This document shows positions 25,372 to 33,406 of a stretch of 64,000 nucleotides of DNA, piece after piece. Numbering within the stretch: position 1 is the stretch's first letter; each line of letters begins with the position of its first letter. Under the pieces are notes generated by a model, which did not search any database, was not told the DNA's origin, and saw only the letters and a list, made by a program, of their open reading frames with translations. Source of the DNA: Methylobacterium sp. Leaf118 (GTDB lineage: Bacteria > Pseudomonadota > Alphaproteobacteria > Rhizobiales > Beijerinckiaceae); contig NZ_CAKLBV010000002.1 in assembly GCF_920984675.1 (NCBI RefSeq), forward strand, positions 105,367 to 169,366, read 5' to 3'. A program made the translations under genes and the position numbers.

Positions 25372-25605
25372 TTACATGCGGCGCATCATCCGGCGGTTCA
25401 TCATGCGGCGGTCGTGACGGTGCATCATCCGCTTCCGCATCATGTGTCGACGCATCATCATCCGCTCGCCGGGGCTCATCCGAACCGGGGTCACGCCGGT
25501 CTCGGCCTGAAGGCCGGCCGGTGCGAGCGGCGCCGCCGAGGCCGAGCCGGAAGCCAGGGCGAATCCGCCCAGCAGCACCGCGAGCGCAAGCGTCGTCTTC
25601 TTCAT
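25372..25605 (-). CDS. Secreted Met/Arg/His-rich peptide
   Basis: 77 aa. Cleavable signal peptide (1-25, ending SASAAP), then a short linker and a C-terminal 35 residues made almost only of Met, Arg and His (RMMMRRHMMRKRMMHRHD...). About 14 Met and 3 His in the mature part suggest copper or other soft-metal binding, but no known family is recognised. The start is set by the signal sequence MKKTTLALAVLL and an upstream ccatctcccaggg region (minus strand ggagatggtg). The promoter region carries a long G-tract. Confidence 0.65.
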   Translation of the reverse strand: MKKTTLALAVLLGGFALASGSASAAPLAPAGLQAETGVTPVRMSPGERMMMRRHMMRKRMMHRHDRRMMNRRMMRRM

Positions 25606-26012
25606 CACCATCTCCCAGGGAACGTCATGCCGTCCCAGGCAGAGGGGAAGGTGGTTTTGAACCGCCAAGGTTCCCGAGGGAGCAGGTTTTTCTCCCGGCC
25701 GCCCCAAAAGCCGCAGCCGCGGCCGTAGCGGTCGCCCATCGAGGCGACCCGCTTGTGGGGGCAGGGGCAGGGGTGGGGGCAGGGGCGGGGGGGGGGCAGG
25801 CCGATGCGGCGGGACGCGCCTGCAAGGGCCATCCGCCGACCGTCCCGGCGGGCAGGGCACCCGAGGAGCAAACCCACACGGGGCGCGTCAGGCCGGCCAT
25901 CGCGGCGAAGGTCGGGCGTCGCCGGGGGCCCGGGTCGGCTTGCGCCCTGAACCCGGCCGCCTCGCCAGAAACGGGAGCGGCGATGCCGCCGCCCCCTGTT
26001 GTCACGGGCGCG
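25606..26012. other. Intergenic with G-quadruplex-type tract
   Basis: About 400 bp without a convincing gene. At 25757-25800 the plus strand has six runs of four to ten G separated by one or two bases, a strong G-quadruplex pattern, about 150-195 bp upstream of the Met/Arg/His-rich peptide start. Short frames here are low-complexity translations of this tract. Confidence 0.6.
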
Positions 26013-26285
26013 TCAGCGTCCGTCGCGCTCGCGCACCGAGCGGCGCTCTTCGCGGCGCTCCATGCGCTCCTCCCGGCGGGGATCCGGGTCGACGCCGAGC
26101 ACGCCGCCCACGGTGCCGGTCGCCGCGCCGACCGCACCGCCCACCACGCCGCCGACGGGACCTGCGGCGCGGCTTCCGTCTTCCGCGCCCCGCTCGGCGC
26201 CGCGGATCGTTCCTTGAGCCTGGGCGGTGGCGGACAGGGCGAGCGGGGACAGGACGAGGGCCGAGGCGAGCAATAGCCGCTTCAT
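26013..26285 (-). CDS. Secreted glycine-zipper small protein
   Basis: 90 aa: signal peptide (1-23, ending AQAQG), then a Gly-rich segment with GxxxG-type repeats (AAGPVGGVVGGAVGAATGTVGGVLG) and a highly charged Arg/Glu tail. The glycine zipper suggests membrane insertion or oligomerisation. Start chosen at the signal-peptide Met with aggagccaacccc upstream. Common type in Methylobacterium; function unknown. Confidence 0.7.
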   Translation of the reverse strand: MKRLLLASALVLSPLALSATAQAQGTIRGAERGAEDGSRAAGPVGGVVGGAVGAATGTVGGVLGVDPDPRREERMERREERRSVRERDGR

Positions 26286-26517
26286 GGGGTTGGCTCCTGA
26301 TCGGGTGCGCTGGCAGGGGGCCGCGCTTCCTAGGGTCAACCGCCGCGACGGCAGAAGGTGCCGAAAAAGACGTCCAAGACAGGCGTCACAGGGCTCGCGT
26401 CCCACGCCGGCACGCCCCCGGTCCCGGGGGACCTTGCCCGCGATATGCCTCGTCTCTCACCCGAATCCGTCTGGGGTCCGGTCCCGTTGGAGCCGGTTCG
26501 GACATCGCGCGTGCGTC

Positions 26518-27060
26518 CTACGGACTGAAGACCGCGTCATAGAGTTTCTGGGAGAAACGAACGGTCTCGGCGAGGCGGCAGGATTGCACGATCTCCTCAC
26601 CCACGGGATTGACCGACACACGACGATAGGTGGCGCATGCGCGATCGCGGAAGGTGCGAAAGGCCGCGGTGGCGCTCTTCACCGGAGCCGTCTTCGCGGA
26701 GCCGGCCGTCACCGTCGGAAGGTGATCCAGGACGCCGTCCCAGATCGTGATCTCCCGGGCCAAGCACCGAAGCGCCTCGCCGCCATCGAGGGCGTCGCAC
26801 ACCGTTCCGTCGCGTTCCTTGGCGGAACACCCCGTCTTCGGCGGCACCGGGGTCACCGGCGCGGCCCCTGGGGCCGGGAGGTCGCCGCCCTCATGGGTGA
26901 TGCAGGACGCCCGGGCCTCGATGATCGGCCCGAGGCTCGAATCGGGTTTCCCCCCGGCGGCTGTCGGGGCGGTCATGACGAGAACGGCCATGACGCGACC
27001 AACGCGCCGAATATCCGCGGCCCGTGCGCGCGTCTTCATGCACGCAACATCTGCAATCAT
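26518..27060 (-). CDS. Secreted LprI-like (DUF1311) protein
   Basis: 180 aa from the ATG at 27060, which follows aaaaggag at 10-base spacing. A signal sequence (about 8-40) precedes a Pro-rich spacer and a C-terminal domain resembling lysozyme-inhibitor LprI/DUF1311: CLAREITIWDGVLDHL, AFRTFRDRACATYRR and EEIVQSCRLAETVRFSQKLYD. Six cysteines in the mature part, several in family positions, could form disulfides. Lysozyme inhibition is the role of a few relatives only. The upstream region is AT-rich and shared with the divergent peptide gene. Confidence 0.65.
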   Translation of the reverse strand: MIADVACMKTRARAADIRRVGRVMAVLVMTAPTAAGGKPDSSLGPIIEARASCITHEGGDLPAPGAAPVTPVPPKTGCSAKERDGTVCDALDGGEALRCLAREITIWDGVLDHLPTVTAGSAKTAPVKSATAAFRTFRDRACATYRRVSVNPVGEEIVQSCRLAETVRFSQKLYDAVFSP

Positions 27061-27239
27061 GCGCGATCCACTCCTTTTAAATGTATACTGCCGATCTTCA
27101 CCGGCGCCAGAAGCGCAATGTTGCAAATTCGACACGCATCCGGCATCATTTTTCGGCGTGCGATCTCCTGCGTAGACTAATTTTCTTACAGTGGATACGG
27201 ATTTCAGGGTCGCTTCGCGGCAAATTGGGGGAAACAGAC
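27061..27239. promoter_or_regulatory. AT-rich divergent promoter region
   Basis: About 180 bp between the LprI-like gene and a tiny peptide gene, clearly lower in GC than the rest of the window (for example ttttaaatgtatactg near 27075-27090 and ctaattttcttacagtgg near 27176-27193). Promoters for both genes are expected here; exact elements were not resolved. Confidence 0.4.
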
Positions 27240-27371
27240 ATGCGAAAGTTCGCTCTTATACTGATGCTTGCCGCTTTTGCTGCGGGAACTATTCCGGTCA
27301 TGACCAGTGTGTCTGCTGAAGCCAAGTGCTCCTACACGATGAACAGCGGCAAGGCCCGTTGGAGCTGCTGA
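27240..27371 (+). CDS. Tiny secreted two-cysteine peptide
   Basis: 43 aa: MRKFALILMLAAFAAGTIPV starts a signal peptide probably cleaved near residue 26-28, leaving a mature peptide of only about 15 residues (KCSYTMNSGKARWSC) with one cysteine near each end. A ggggg/gaaac ribosome binding site precedes the ATG. No family recognised. It could be a disulfide-looped exported peptide. Confidence 0.55.
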   Translation: MRKFALILMLAAFAAGTIPVMTSVSAEAKCSYTMNSGKARWSC

Positions 27372-27441
27372 CGAATCAGCCCATCGGGGATGCGAGCGGC
27401 GACCGAGAGGTCGCCGTCTTCGTTTGAACCGAGATGCGACC

Positions 27442-27975
27442 GTGCCCCCGAGCGACGCGCACCCCCCACGGCCTCCGCACCCGGCGCTCGCCTTCACGCT
27501 GACGCGGGCCGATGCCTTGGCCTACGAGACCCTTCCCCGTGAGATCGTGGGCTGGCGTTTCGGGGTGCTGCTGGTCTGGATCGGCCTGGCCGGTGCGGTC
27601 GTGTCGCAACTGCCGACGGAATGGGTGGGCGAGGAAGGCGGCTGGTGGTTCTGGGCCCTCCTGCTGACGGGCAGCCTCATCCAGTATGGGCTGGCAAGCC
27701 TCGCGATGACCCTTCGGGCGCATCGGCGCGCGGCACGCCGCCGACCCCGTCCCAGCGAGGTCGAGATCGTCGACCACCTCGATCGCCTTGAATGGCGCGA
27801 GGGCGGCGCCACGGAGGTCATTCCCTGCCTCGCCATGGAGGCGATCCTCACGGCACCGGCGCATGTGTTCGTCCGGGTGGAGGGGCGCGTCCTGATCTTC
27901 CCCCTTCGCGCCTTCCGCGACAGGGACGGAATGGTCGCGTTCGCGACCGAATTGGAGCGCCGGCGGGATGTGTGA
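27442..27975 (+). CDS. YcxB-like membrane protein
   Basis: 177 aa from GTG 27442 (a TTG six codons upstream is possible). Two membrane helices (about 42-62 and 70-92) are followed by a cytoplasmic beta-rich domain with VDHLDRLEWREGG...VFVRVEGRVLIFPLRAF, the pattern of YcxB-family proteins. N-terminal FTLTRADALAYETLPRE also fits. Function of the family is unknown. Confidence 0.65.
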   Translation: MPPSDAHPPRPPHPALAFTLTRADALAYETLPREIVGWRFGVLLVWIGLAGAVVSQLPTEWVGEEGGWWFWALLLTGSLIQYGLASLAMTLRAHRRAARRRPRPSEVEIVDHLDRLEWREGGATEVIPCLAMEAILTAPAHVFVRVEGRVLIFPLRAFRDRDGMVAFATELERRRDV

Positions 27976-28174
27976 GCGTCCGCGCCAGCGCCCGATCCCC
28001 AAGAGGTTTTTTCCGCGGCCGCGCCGCCGCCGCGGGCGGTTTTCGTGAGAGACTCCGCGGAGCCATGCCGCGTGGCGCCGCCTTCACGGGCGGAATGCGC
28101 GCCTCTCGGCGGGAGGAAGGGGCGTCTCCCGCAACGCGATGCCCTGAGACGAGGATGAGGACCGCAGGCGCGCT

Positions 28175-28462
28175 ATGCCATTGTTCATCGCCGTTCACGA
28201 CGTCCTGCCTCCCGCGGACGTGTCAGGTTCGGAGTTTGCCGGTTTTGCGCTGCGATACGGCTGGGATCGATATCAAGCGCAGGACGGCGGCTTCGTCCCG
28301 CTGCCGGGCACCAGCCTGATCGGGGAATTTACCGATTACGCGGCGGCCCATGCCAATCTTCGTCAGCTGTGCCGGGAGGCCGTTGCCAGCGACTGCGCCG
28401 CTCCGACACGCGTGCTTCTCGTCGAGGTTTCGCAATCGCAGGTCGTCCCTCTTGATCGGTGA
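28175..28462 (+). CDS. Hypothetical small protein
   Basis: 95 aa (MPLFIAVHDVLPPADVSGSEFAGFALRYGWDRYQAQDGG...). A mixed alpha/beta composition with two cysteines, no signal peptide and no membrane helix. Codon use looks coding (few rare patterns, steady third-position GC), and no overlapping frame is better. No family recognised. Confidence 0.5.
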   Translation: MPLFIAVHDVLPPADVSGSEFAGFALRYGWDRYQAQDGGFVPLPGTSLIGEFTDYAAAHANLRQLCREAVASDCAAPTRVLLVEVSQSQVVPLDR

Positions 28463-28564
28463 CAGAGCGGCGCGCGATGGGCGACCGCTCCCTCCCCTCG
28501 CGCCGTCGCGAAGGCGGCCGTCGGGGAACCAGGGCTGTCGCGGCGGGCGCGGAGGGGCGCAGGC

Positions 28565-28924
28565 ATGACCGGCTTTCGACAGGGCACCGTCCACGAGGCC
28601 GGCGACGATGTGCAGGCGGCCCTGCGGTCGGACCCCGGCGTGCTTCAGCTCTGGGACAGCCTGACGCCGCTCGGTCGCAACGAGTTCCTCTGCTGGGTCG
28701 AGGACGCGAAGCGGGCGGCGACGCGCCAACGCCGCATCGCCCGGCTCCAAGAGGACCTTCTGTCCCGAAAAAAGCGGCCATGCTGCTGGGCCGGCTGTTT
28801 CCACCGCACCGACAAGGTCCCGGGTCCGTGGCAAAGGGCGGTCATGATCGAGCGGCGCGGCAAGGCGCGTCCGGAGGCGACTGCAGGCCCATCGCCTCAC
28901 GAGGCGATCACCGAGGAGACGTAA
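28565..28924 (+). CDS. YdeI/OmpD-associated-type small protein
   Basis: 119 aa. The core DVQAALRSDPGVLQLWDSLTPLGRNEFLCWVEDAKRAATRQRRIARLQEDLLSRKKRP matches the C-terminal helical part of YdeI/OmpD-associated (bacteriocin-protection-like) proteins in stand-alone form. It is followed by a cysteine cluster CCWAGCFHR that might bind metal. The N-terminal YdeI domain is absent. Start MTGFRQG; function unknown. Confidence 0.65.
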   Translation: MTGFRQGTVHEAGDDVQAALRSDPGVLQLWDSLTPLGRNEFLCWVEDAKRAATRQRRIARLQEDLLSRKKRPCCWAGCFHRTDKVPGPWQRAVMIERRGKARPEATAGPSPHEAITEET

Positions 28925-28959
28925 ACGCCCTCCGTCTGGCCACCCGGCCTGACCGGGTC

Positions 28960-28998
28960 TGATCCAGGCTCCGCTTGATCAAAGCGGAGCCCGGATCA
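28960..28998. repeat. Long hairpin in intergenic DNA
   Basis: Arms tgatccaggctccgctt and aagcggagcccggatca pair over 17 bp with one mismatch and a 5-base loop. A smaller inverted repeat acccgg/ccgggt (28942-28958) lies just before it. No T run follows. It may be a bidirectional terminator or an interspersed palindromic element. Confidence 0.55.
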
Positions 28999-29186
28999 GG
29001 CAAGCCCGCGCGGCGTTTGAGCGAAGCCCACATCCGCCATCCCGAAGGGATCAACCGGATTTGATATGACGCGACCGTATCCCGCCAGAGGGCCACGGCG
29101 GCGGCTTCATCGAGGATGGGAGGTGCCGCCGTTCGGACGATCAGGACGCCCGCGTCCCTGTGCGGCGGCCTCGTTCCCCCGTCTTC

Positions 29187-29522
29187 TTACGACAGGCCGA
29201 GCCTCAACCCCCCCGACGACCGGGGCAGGTGCGCCGGGTCGGCGCGGGGCGCTCGGTCGTTCCCGCTTGAGGTGATCGCCCGACGGGAGTCGGGGTCCGC
29301 GGCATCGGGCATGAAGGGCGTCGTCAGAACGCGCCGGCCGCGCAGATCGTGAACCGTGACGTGCCAGTCCGACCAATCCTCCCGATCGGCGAGGCTGCTC
29401 ATGATCTCCCGGGCCACCTCGTCGGCGCGCCGCAACAGGCGGGCGGGGACACGGATCTCCCGGCCCTGGGCGTCGAAGACGCATTCGTAACCGTTCGTCG
29501 CATGGAAGCGGTAGCGGGCCAT
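29187..29522 (-). CDS. DUF6894-like small protein
   Basis: 111 aa. The N-terminal 75 residues (MARYRFHATNGYECVFDAQGREIRV...DWSDWHVTVHDLRGRRVLTTPF) match the short DUF6894-type proteins numerous in Methylobacterium. The remaining tail is low-complexity. ATG at 29522 follows gaggagga at about 11-base spacing; the long open frame upstream is a shadow of the kinase gene region. Function unknown. Confidence 0.6.
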   Translation of the reverse strand: MARYRFHATNGYECVFDAQGREIRVPARLLRRADEVAREIMSSLADREDWSDWHVTVHDLRGRRVLTTPFMPDAADPDSRRAITSSGNDRAPRADPAHLPRSSGGLRLGLS

Positions 29523-29722
29523 CGTACGCCGTATCCTCCTCGACCGAATCCGAAATGGCGATTGTTCGCTTTTCGTTCCATATTGAGAACAGGTCGTGGC
29601 AAAGATCAAGGCGCGGAACGCTGGCCCGAGCGCGCGGATAGGACCCTGCCGCCTCGCCCATGGTGTCGCGGATGGGCTCGTTCGGTGATCCGTCGCGCGC
29701 CCCGGCGGGATGGGGGGGAGAC

Positions 29723-29911
29723 CTATGGTTCGACGAGGAGGCTGGCCGCCCAGAAGCCGAGGCCGGTCATCGTGATGACGCCCGCGAGGGTCAGCGACTT
29801 GCTTCGTGCCGGACTCTCTTCGGTGCGGCGGGCCCGCAGGGCCAGCAACAATCCGCCGACGACCAAGAAAAACCCGTACAACACCAGAGATTGGTGGGAA
29901 AACGTCATCAT
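29723..29911 (-). CDS. Small two-helix membrane protein
   Basis: 62 aa with two hydrophobic helices (about 8-26 and 40-59) joined by an Arg/Glu/Ser loop (RARRTEESPARSKS), giving a hairpin topology with the charged loop probably cytoplasmic. Starts MMTFSHQSLVLYG. No family recognised. The alternating hydrophobic pattern supports a real gene. Confidence 0.5.
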   Translation of the reverse strand: MMTFSHQSLVLYGFFLVVGGLLLALRARRTEESPARSKSLTLAGVITMTGLGFWAASLLVEP

Positions 29912-30123
29912 CGGTCCTGGTTGCCGGTCGTGCGTCTGCCATCACGTCGGCGTTTGAGGGACGGCATCCCGATGTCAGGTCGGTGGAGGACGCGGATCGG
30001 CGGGGCCGTCGATGCCCGGATACGCACAGATGGCTTCGGCACCCGCGATGACAGCGTAACAGTTCCGTGTTCGGGTGCCCAGCTGCCGCCGAGCGGCGGC
30101 GCTGGCCCGCCCTCCGCTCTCGA

Positions 30124-33100
30124 TCAGGCCGCGCGCAACGCCCGGATCGTGCCCAGCGTCTCGCGGCGCAGGGCGGCGAAGCGGTGGATGAGTGGAAGGA
30201 GCGCGTCGGTGCCGCGGCAGGCCGCCTCGATCTCGCGGCAGACCGCCGACAGGCCGACGAAGCCGAGCACGCCCGCCGCCGCCACCATGGCATGGGCGTC
30301 GTAGGCGAGCTGATCGCGGTCGAGATCCGCTTCGCCCGCGCAGGAGCCGGACGCGGCGAAGCGCAGGTCGAGTTCCGACTCGAGAAGCGTCAACAGGGCG
30401 AGGACCCGCTCGCGGCCCATCATGTCCTGCACCGAGGCGAAGGTGTCGCGGTCGAGGATCGGCCCGGCGGGGGAGGGGGGCGGTCCGGCGGCCGCGCGCC
30501 GGGCGGCGCCCTCGGCCCGCCACCGCTCCACGGCGGCATAGAGGTCGGCGCGCTTGAACGGCTTGCCGACATGGTCGTCCATGCCGGCCTCGATCAGATC
30601 CTCGACCTGCTCGTCCAGAACGTTCGCGGTCATCGCCACGATCGGCACCCGGGCGGCCGGCCCGGGCAGGGCGCGGATATGGCGGGTCGCGGTGATGCCG
30701 TCCATGCCGGGCATCTGCACGTCCATCAGCACGACCGCGTAGGGGTCCTCGCCCTCGGCCGCCATGGCCTCCAGGGCGGCGGCGCCGTCGCCCGCCACAT
30801 CGACCCGGTAGCCCCGGGCCTCCAGCACGGCCCGGGCCAGCTCCTGGTTGACCGGCACGTCCTCGACGAGGAGCAGGCGGGCGGGCCGCGTCGCGGCGAT
30901 GGCGGGCCGCGTCGCGGCGATGGCGGGCTCGGCCCGCGGCAGGGCCAGCGTGAACCAGAAGGTCGAACCGGTCCCTTCCCGGCTCTCGAGCCCGATCTCG
31001 CCACCCATCATCAGGACGAGATCGCGGCAGATCGCGAGGCCGAGCCCGGTGCCGCCGAAGCGCCGGCTGATCGAGCCGTCGACCTGGCTGAAGCGCTTGA
31101 ACAGGCGGTCCTGCTGGGTCGGGGCGATGCCGATGCCGGTATCGGCCACCTCGAAGCGCATCCCCTCCGCCATCGCGCCGGACGGCAGGGGGACAGGGCC
31201 CTCGTAGCGGACCGTCAGGGTGACGGAGCCGGTGGGCGTGAACTTCACGGCGTTGTTGAGCAGGTTGAACAGCACCTGGCGCAGTCGGTTCGGATCGCCG
31301 TGCAGCGTGTCGGGCAGGCGTGGATCGAGGCGGGCCTCGACGGAGAGGCCGTTCTTGAGCGCGCCGCCGCGCATGATCGCGACGGTGTCCTCGAGGAGCT
31401 TGCGCAGGGGGAAGGCGATCGGGTCCAGTTCGAGCCGGCCGGCCTCGATCTTGGAGACGTCGAGCACGTCGTTGACGACGGTGAGCAGGGCCTCGCCCGA
31501 GACGCGGATGAGTTCCAGGCGGCGCCGGTTCTCCGGGGCGTGGCCGGAGCCTTCCAGGAGCAGGTCGGCGTAGCCGAGGATGCCGTTGAGGGGCGTGCGG
31601 ATCTCGTGGCTCATGACCGCGAGGAACTCGCTCTTGGCCGCGCTCGCCCGCTCGGCCTCGGCCCGGGCGGCCTGCGCCTCCTCCGTGACCGCGCGCAGGG
31701 CCACCTCCGCCGCCTTGCGCTCGGTGACGTCGAGGTTGAGCCCGATCATCCGGTAGGGCCGGCCGTCCTCGTAGAGGGTGCGGCCGCAGGCATAGATCCA
31801 GCGGGGGCCGACCCGGAACTCCGCCGTGTAGCGGGCCTGGCTGTCGATGGCGCGCTGGATGCGGTCCCAGACGTCGACGACGTCGTCGGTATGGACCGTC
31901 GCGGTCCATTCGGCGGTGGTGAGCGCGCGGGCCTCGCCGGTCTCCCACAGGCCGTAGAGGCGCAGGCTCTCCGGGGAGAGCATTATGGTCCCGGTGCGCA
32001 GGTCCCAGTCGAAGCTGCCGGCATCCGCGCCCTCCAGCGCGATGCCGAGCATGCGGCCCGCATCCTCCACGGCGAGGCGCGCGGTGACGATCTCGTCGAT
32101 GTCGAGGGCGGTGCCGATCCACTCGATCACCTCGGATGGGTCGGCGGGATGGTGGACCGGGGTCATCGAGAGCTTGTGCCATCGATGGACCCCGTCCCGG
32201 CCGCGCAGGCGCCACTGGCCGTCATAGCCGTGGCCGGTGACCCGCGCGCGCCGCCACGCCGCGTCGAGGGCGGCGGCGTCGTCGGGATGGTTGCGCGCGA
32301 CCCGCGCCTCCCGCCCGGTGCCGATCGGCCCGTAATAGTCCTCGAACCGGGCATTGGCGTAGGTGGCCTCGCCGTTGCGCGGATCGAGGGTCCAGACCAG
32401 GACCGGCAGGGCGTCGGCGAGGCTGCGATAGCGCAGCTCGCCCCGGCGCATCTCCGCCTGGATGCGCAGCCGGTCGGTCGTGTCCATCAGGATGCCGAAC
32501 AGCCCGATGGTGCGGTCCGCCTCCTTCTTGCAGGTGCCCCGCACCATCACGTCGCGCAGGCTGCCATCGGGCCGGGCGAGCCGGGCCTCGAACTCGAAGT
32601 CGCGCCCGCCCGCCACCGCCGCGGCCGTCACCGCCGCGACCCGCTCCCGGTCCTCCGGGCGAAACAGCTCGACGAAGCCCGGATGCCGGGCCGGCGGAGC
32701 CGCGGGATCGAGCCCGGCGATGCCGAGCAGGCTGTCGGAATAGATCGGGTGGGGGTCGGCGAAGTTGATGCGCCAGTGGCCGACCTCGGCCATCTCCTCG
32801 GCCATGCTCAGGAGCGAGTTGGCCGAGGCCCGCTGCTCGATCTCCACCCCCTGCGCCCGGATGGTGCTCTCGTGCACCCGACGCAGGGCGGCCTCGCGGG
32901 TGAGGGCGACGTTGTCGCGGTGCAGCCGCAGATGGGCCGTGACCGTCGCGGCGAGGTCGCGCAGGGCGCTCTCGTCCTCGGCGGAGAAGCTGCGGGGGGC
33001 CGGATCGACGAGGCAGAGCGAGCCGAGGCGCAGGCCGGGCTGGAAACTCAAGGGGGCGCCGGCATAGAACCGGATGCCCGGCGTTCCGGTGACGAAGTCG

Positions 33101-33393
33101 CTCCCGGCGAAACGCGGATCGCGATGGGTGTCGGGGATCACGAGCACCGCGTCCTGCGCGATCGTGTGGGTGCAGATCGAGCCCTCGCGCGGGCGCTCGG
33201 TGGGCAGGCTCAGGCGGCCGGTGCAGGCCTTCAGCCACTGCCGCTCGGCGTCGATCAGCGAGACATAGGCCGTGGCGACGCCGAACAGACGCTGCGCCGT
33301 CCGACACACCGCGTCGAAATGCGGTTCCGGATCCGTGTCGAGGATGCGCAACGCCCGCAGGGCCGCGAGGCGCTCGGACTCGCTCACCGACAT
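30124..33393 (-). CDS. Hybrid sensor histidine kinase (GAF-PAS-HisKA-HATPase-REC-Hpt)
   Basis: 1089-aa cytoplasmic hybrid kinase. Order: GAF domain (about 15-160), three PAS-type sensors (about 190-320, 330-450, 460-580), HisKA with His596 in [12 protein letters not shown], HATPase with N box NNAVKF and glycine boxes VADTGIGI and FGGTGLGLA, receiver with Asp891 in [13 protein letters not shown], and a degenerate-looking C-terminal Hpt with His1034 in [10 protein letters not shown]. The ATG at 33393 begins [14 protein letters not shown] 21-bp in-frame tandem duplication (30880-30921) repeats AIAATRP in the linker before the receiver. It follows the O-antigen-ligase-like gene by 13 bp, so they are probably co-transcribed. 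Signal unknown. Confidence 0.92.
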   Translation of the reverse strand: MSVSESERLAALRALRILDTDPEPHFDAVCRTAQRLFGVATAYVSLIDAERQWLKACTGRLSLPTERPREGSICTHTIAQDAVLVIPDTHRDPRFAGSDFVTGTPGIRFYAGAPLSFQPGLRLGSLCLVDPAPRSFSAEDESALRDLAATVTAHLRLHRDNVALTREAALRRVHESTIRAQGVEIEQRASANSLLSMAEEMAEVGHWRINFADPHPIYSDSLLGIAGLDPAAPPARHPGFVELFRPEDRERVAAVTAAAVAGGRDFEFEARLARPDGSLRDVMVRGTCKKEADRTIGLFGILMDTTDRLRIQAEMRRGELRYRSLADALPVLVWTLDPRNGEATYANARFEDYYGPIGTGREARVARNHPDDAAALDAAWRRARVTGHGYDGQWRLRGRDGVHRWHKLSMTPVHHPADPSEVIEWIGTALDIDEIVTARLAVEDAGRMLGIALEGADAGSFDWDLRTGTIMLSPESLRLYGLWETGEARALTTAEWTATVHTDDVVDVWDRIQRAIDSQARYTAEFRVGPRWIYACGRTLYEDGRPYRMIGLNLDVTERKAAEVALRAVTEEAQAARAEAERASAAKSEFLAVMSHEIRTPLNGILGYADLLLEGSGHAPENRRRLELIRVSGEALLTVVNDVLDVSKIEAGRLELDPIAFPLRKLLEDTVAIMRGGALKNGLSVEARLDPRLPDTLHGDPNRLRQVLFNLLNNAVKFTPTGSVTLTVRYEGPVPLPSGAMAEGMRFEVADTGIGIAPTQQDRLFKRFSQVDGSISRRFGGTGLGLAICRDLVLMMGGEIGLESREGTGSTFWFTLALPRAEPAIAATRPAIAATRPARLLLVEDVPVNQELARAVLEARGYRVDVAGDGAAALEAMAAEGEDPYAVVLMDVQMPGMDGITATRHIRALPGPAARVPIVAMTANVLDEQVEDLIEAGMDDHVGKPFKRADLYAAVERWRAEGAARRAAAGPPPSPAGPILDRDTFASVQDMMGRERVLALLTLLESELDLRFAASGSCAGEADLDRDQLAYDAHAMVAAAGVLGFVGLSAVCREIEAACRGTDALLPLIHRFAALRRETLGTIRALRAA
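30880..30921. repeat. 21-bp in-frame tandem duplication in hybrid kinase
   Basis: Two identical 21-bp units (30880-30900, 30901-30921), duplicating seven residues in the HATPase-receiver linker. It is a length-changing slippage site that keeps frame. Confidence 0.8.
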
Positions 33394-33406
33394 CGTGCTC
33401 ACGGTC

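Noticed and set aside
29523..29600. EcfG general-stress promoter for the DUF6894-like gene
   Set aside because: GGAAC-N17-CATT is one base off the CGTT element; not distinct enough from chance.
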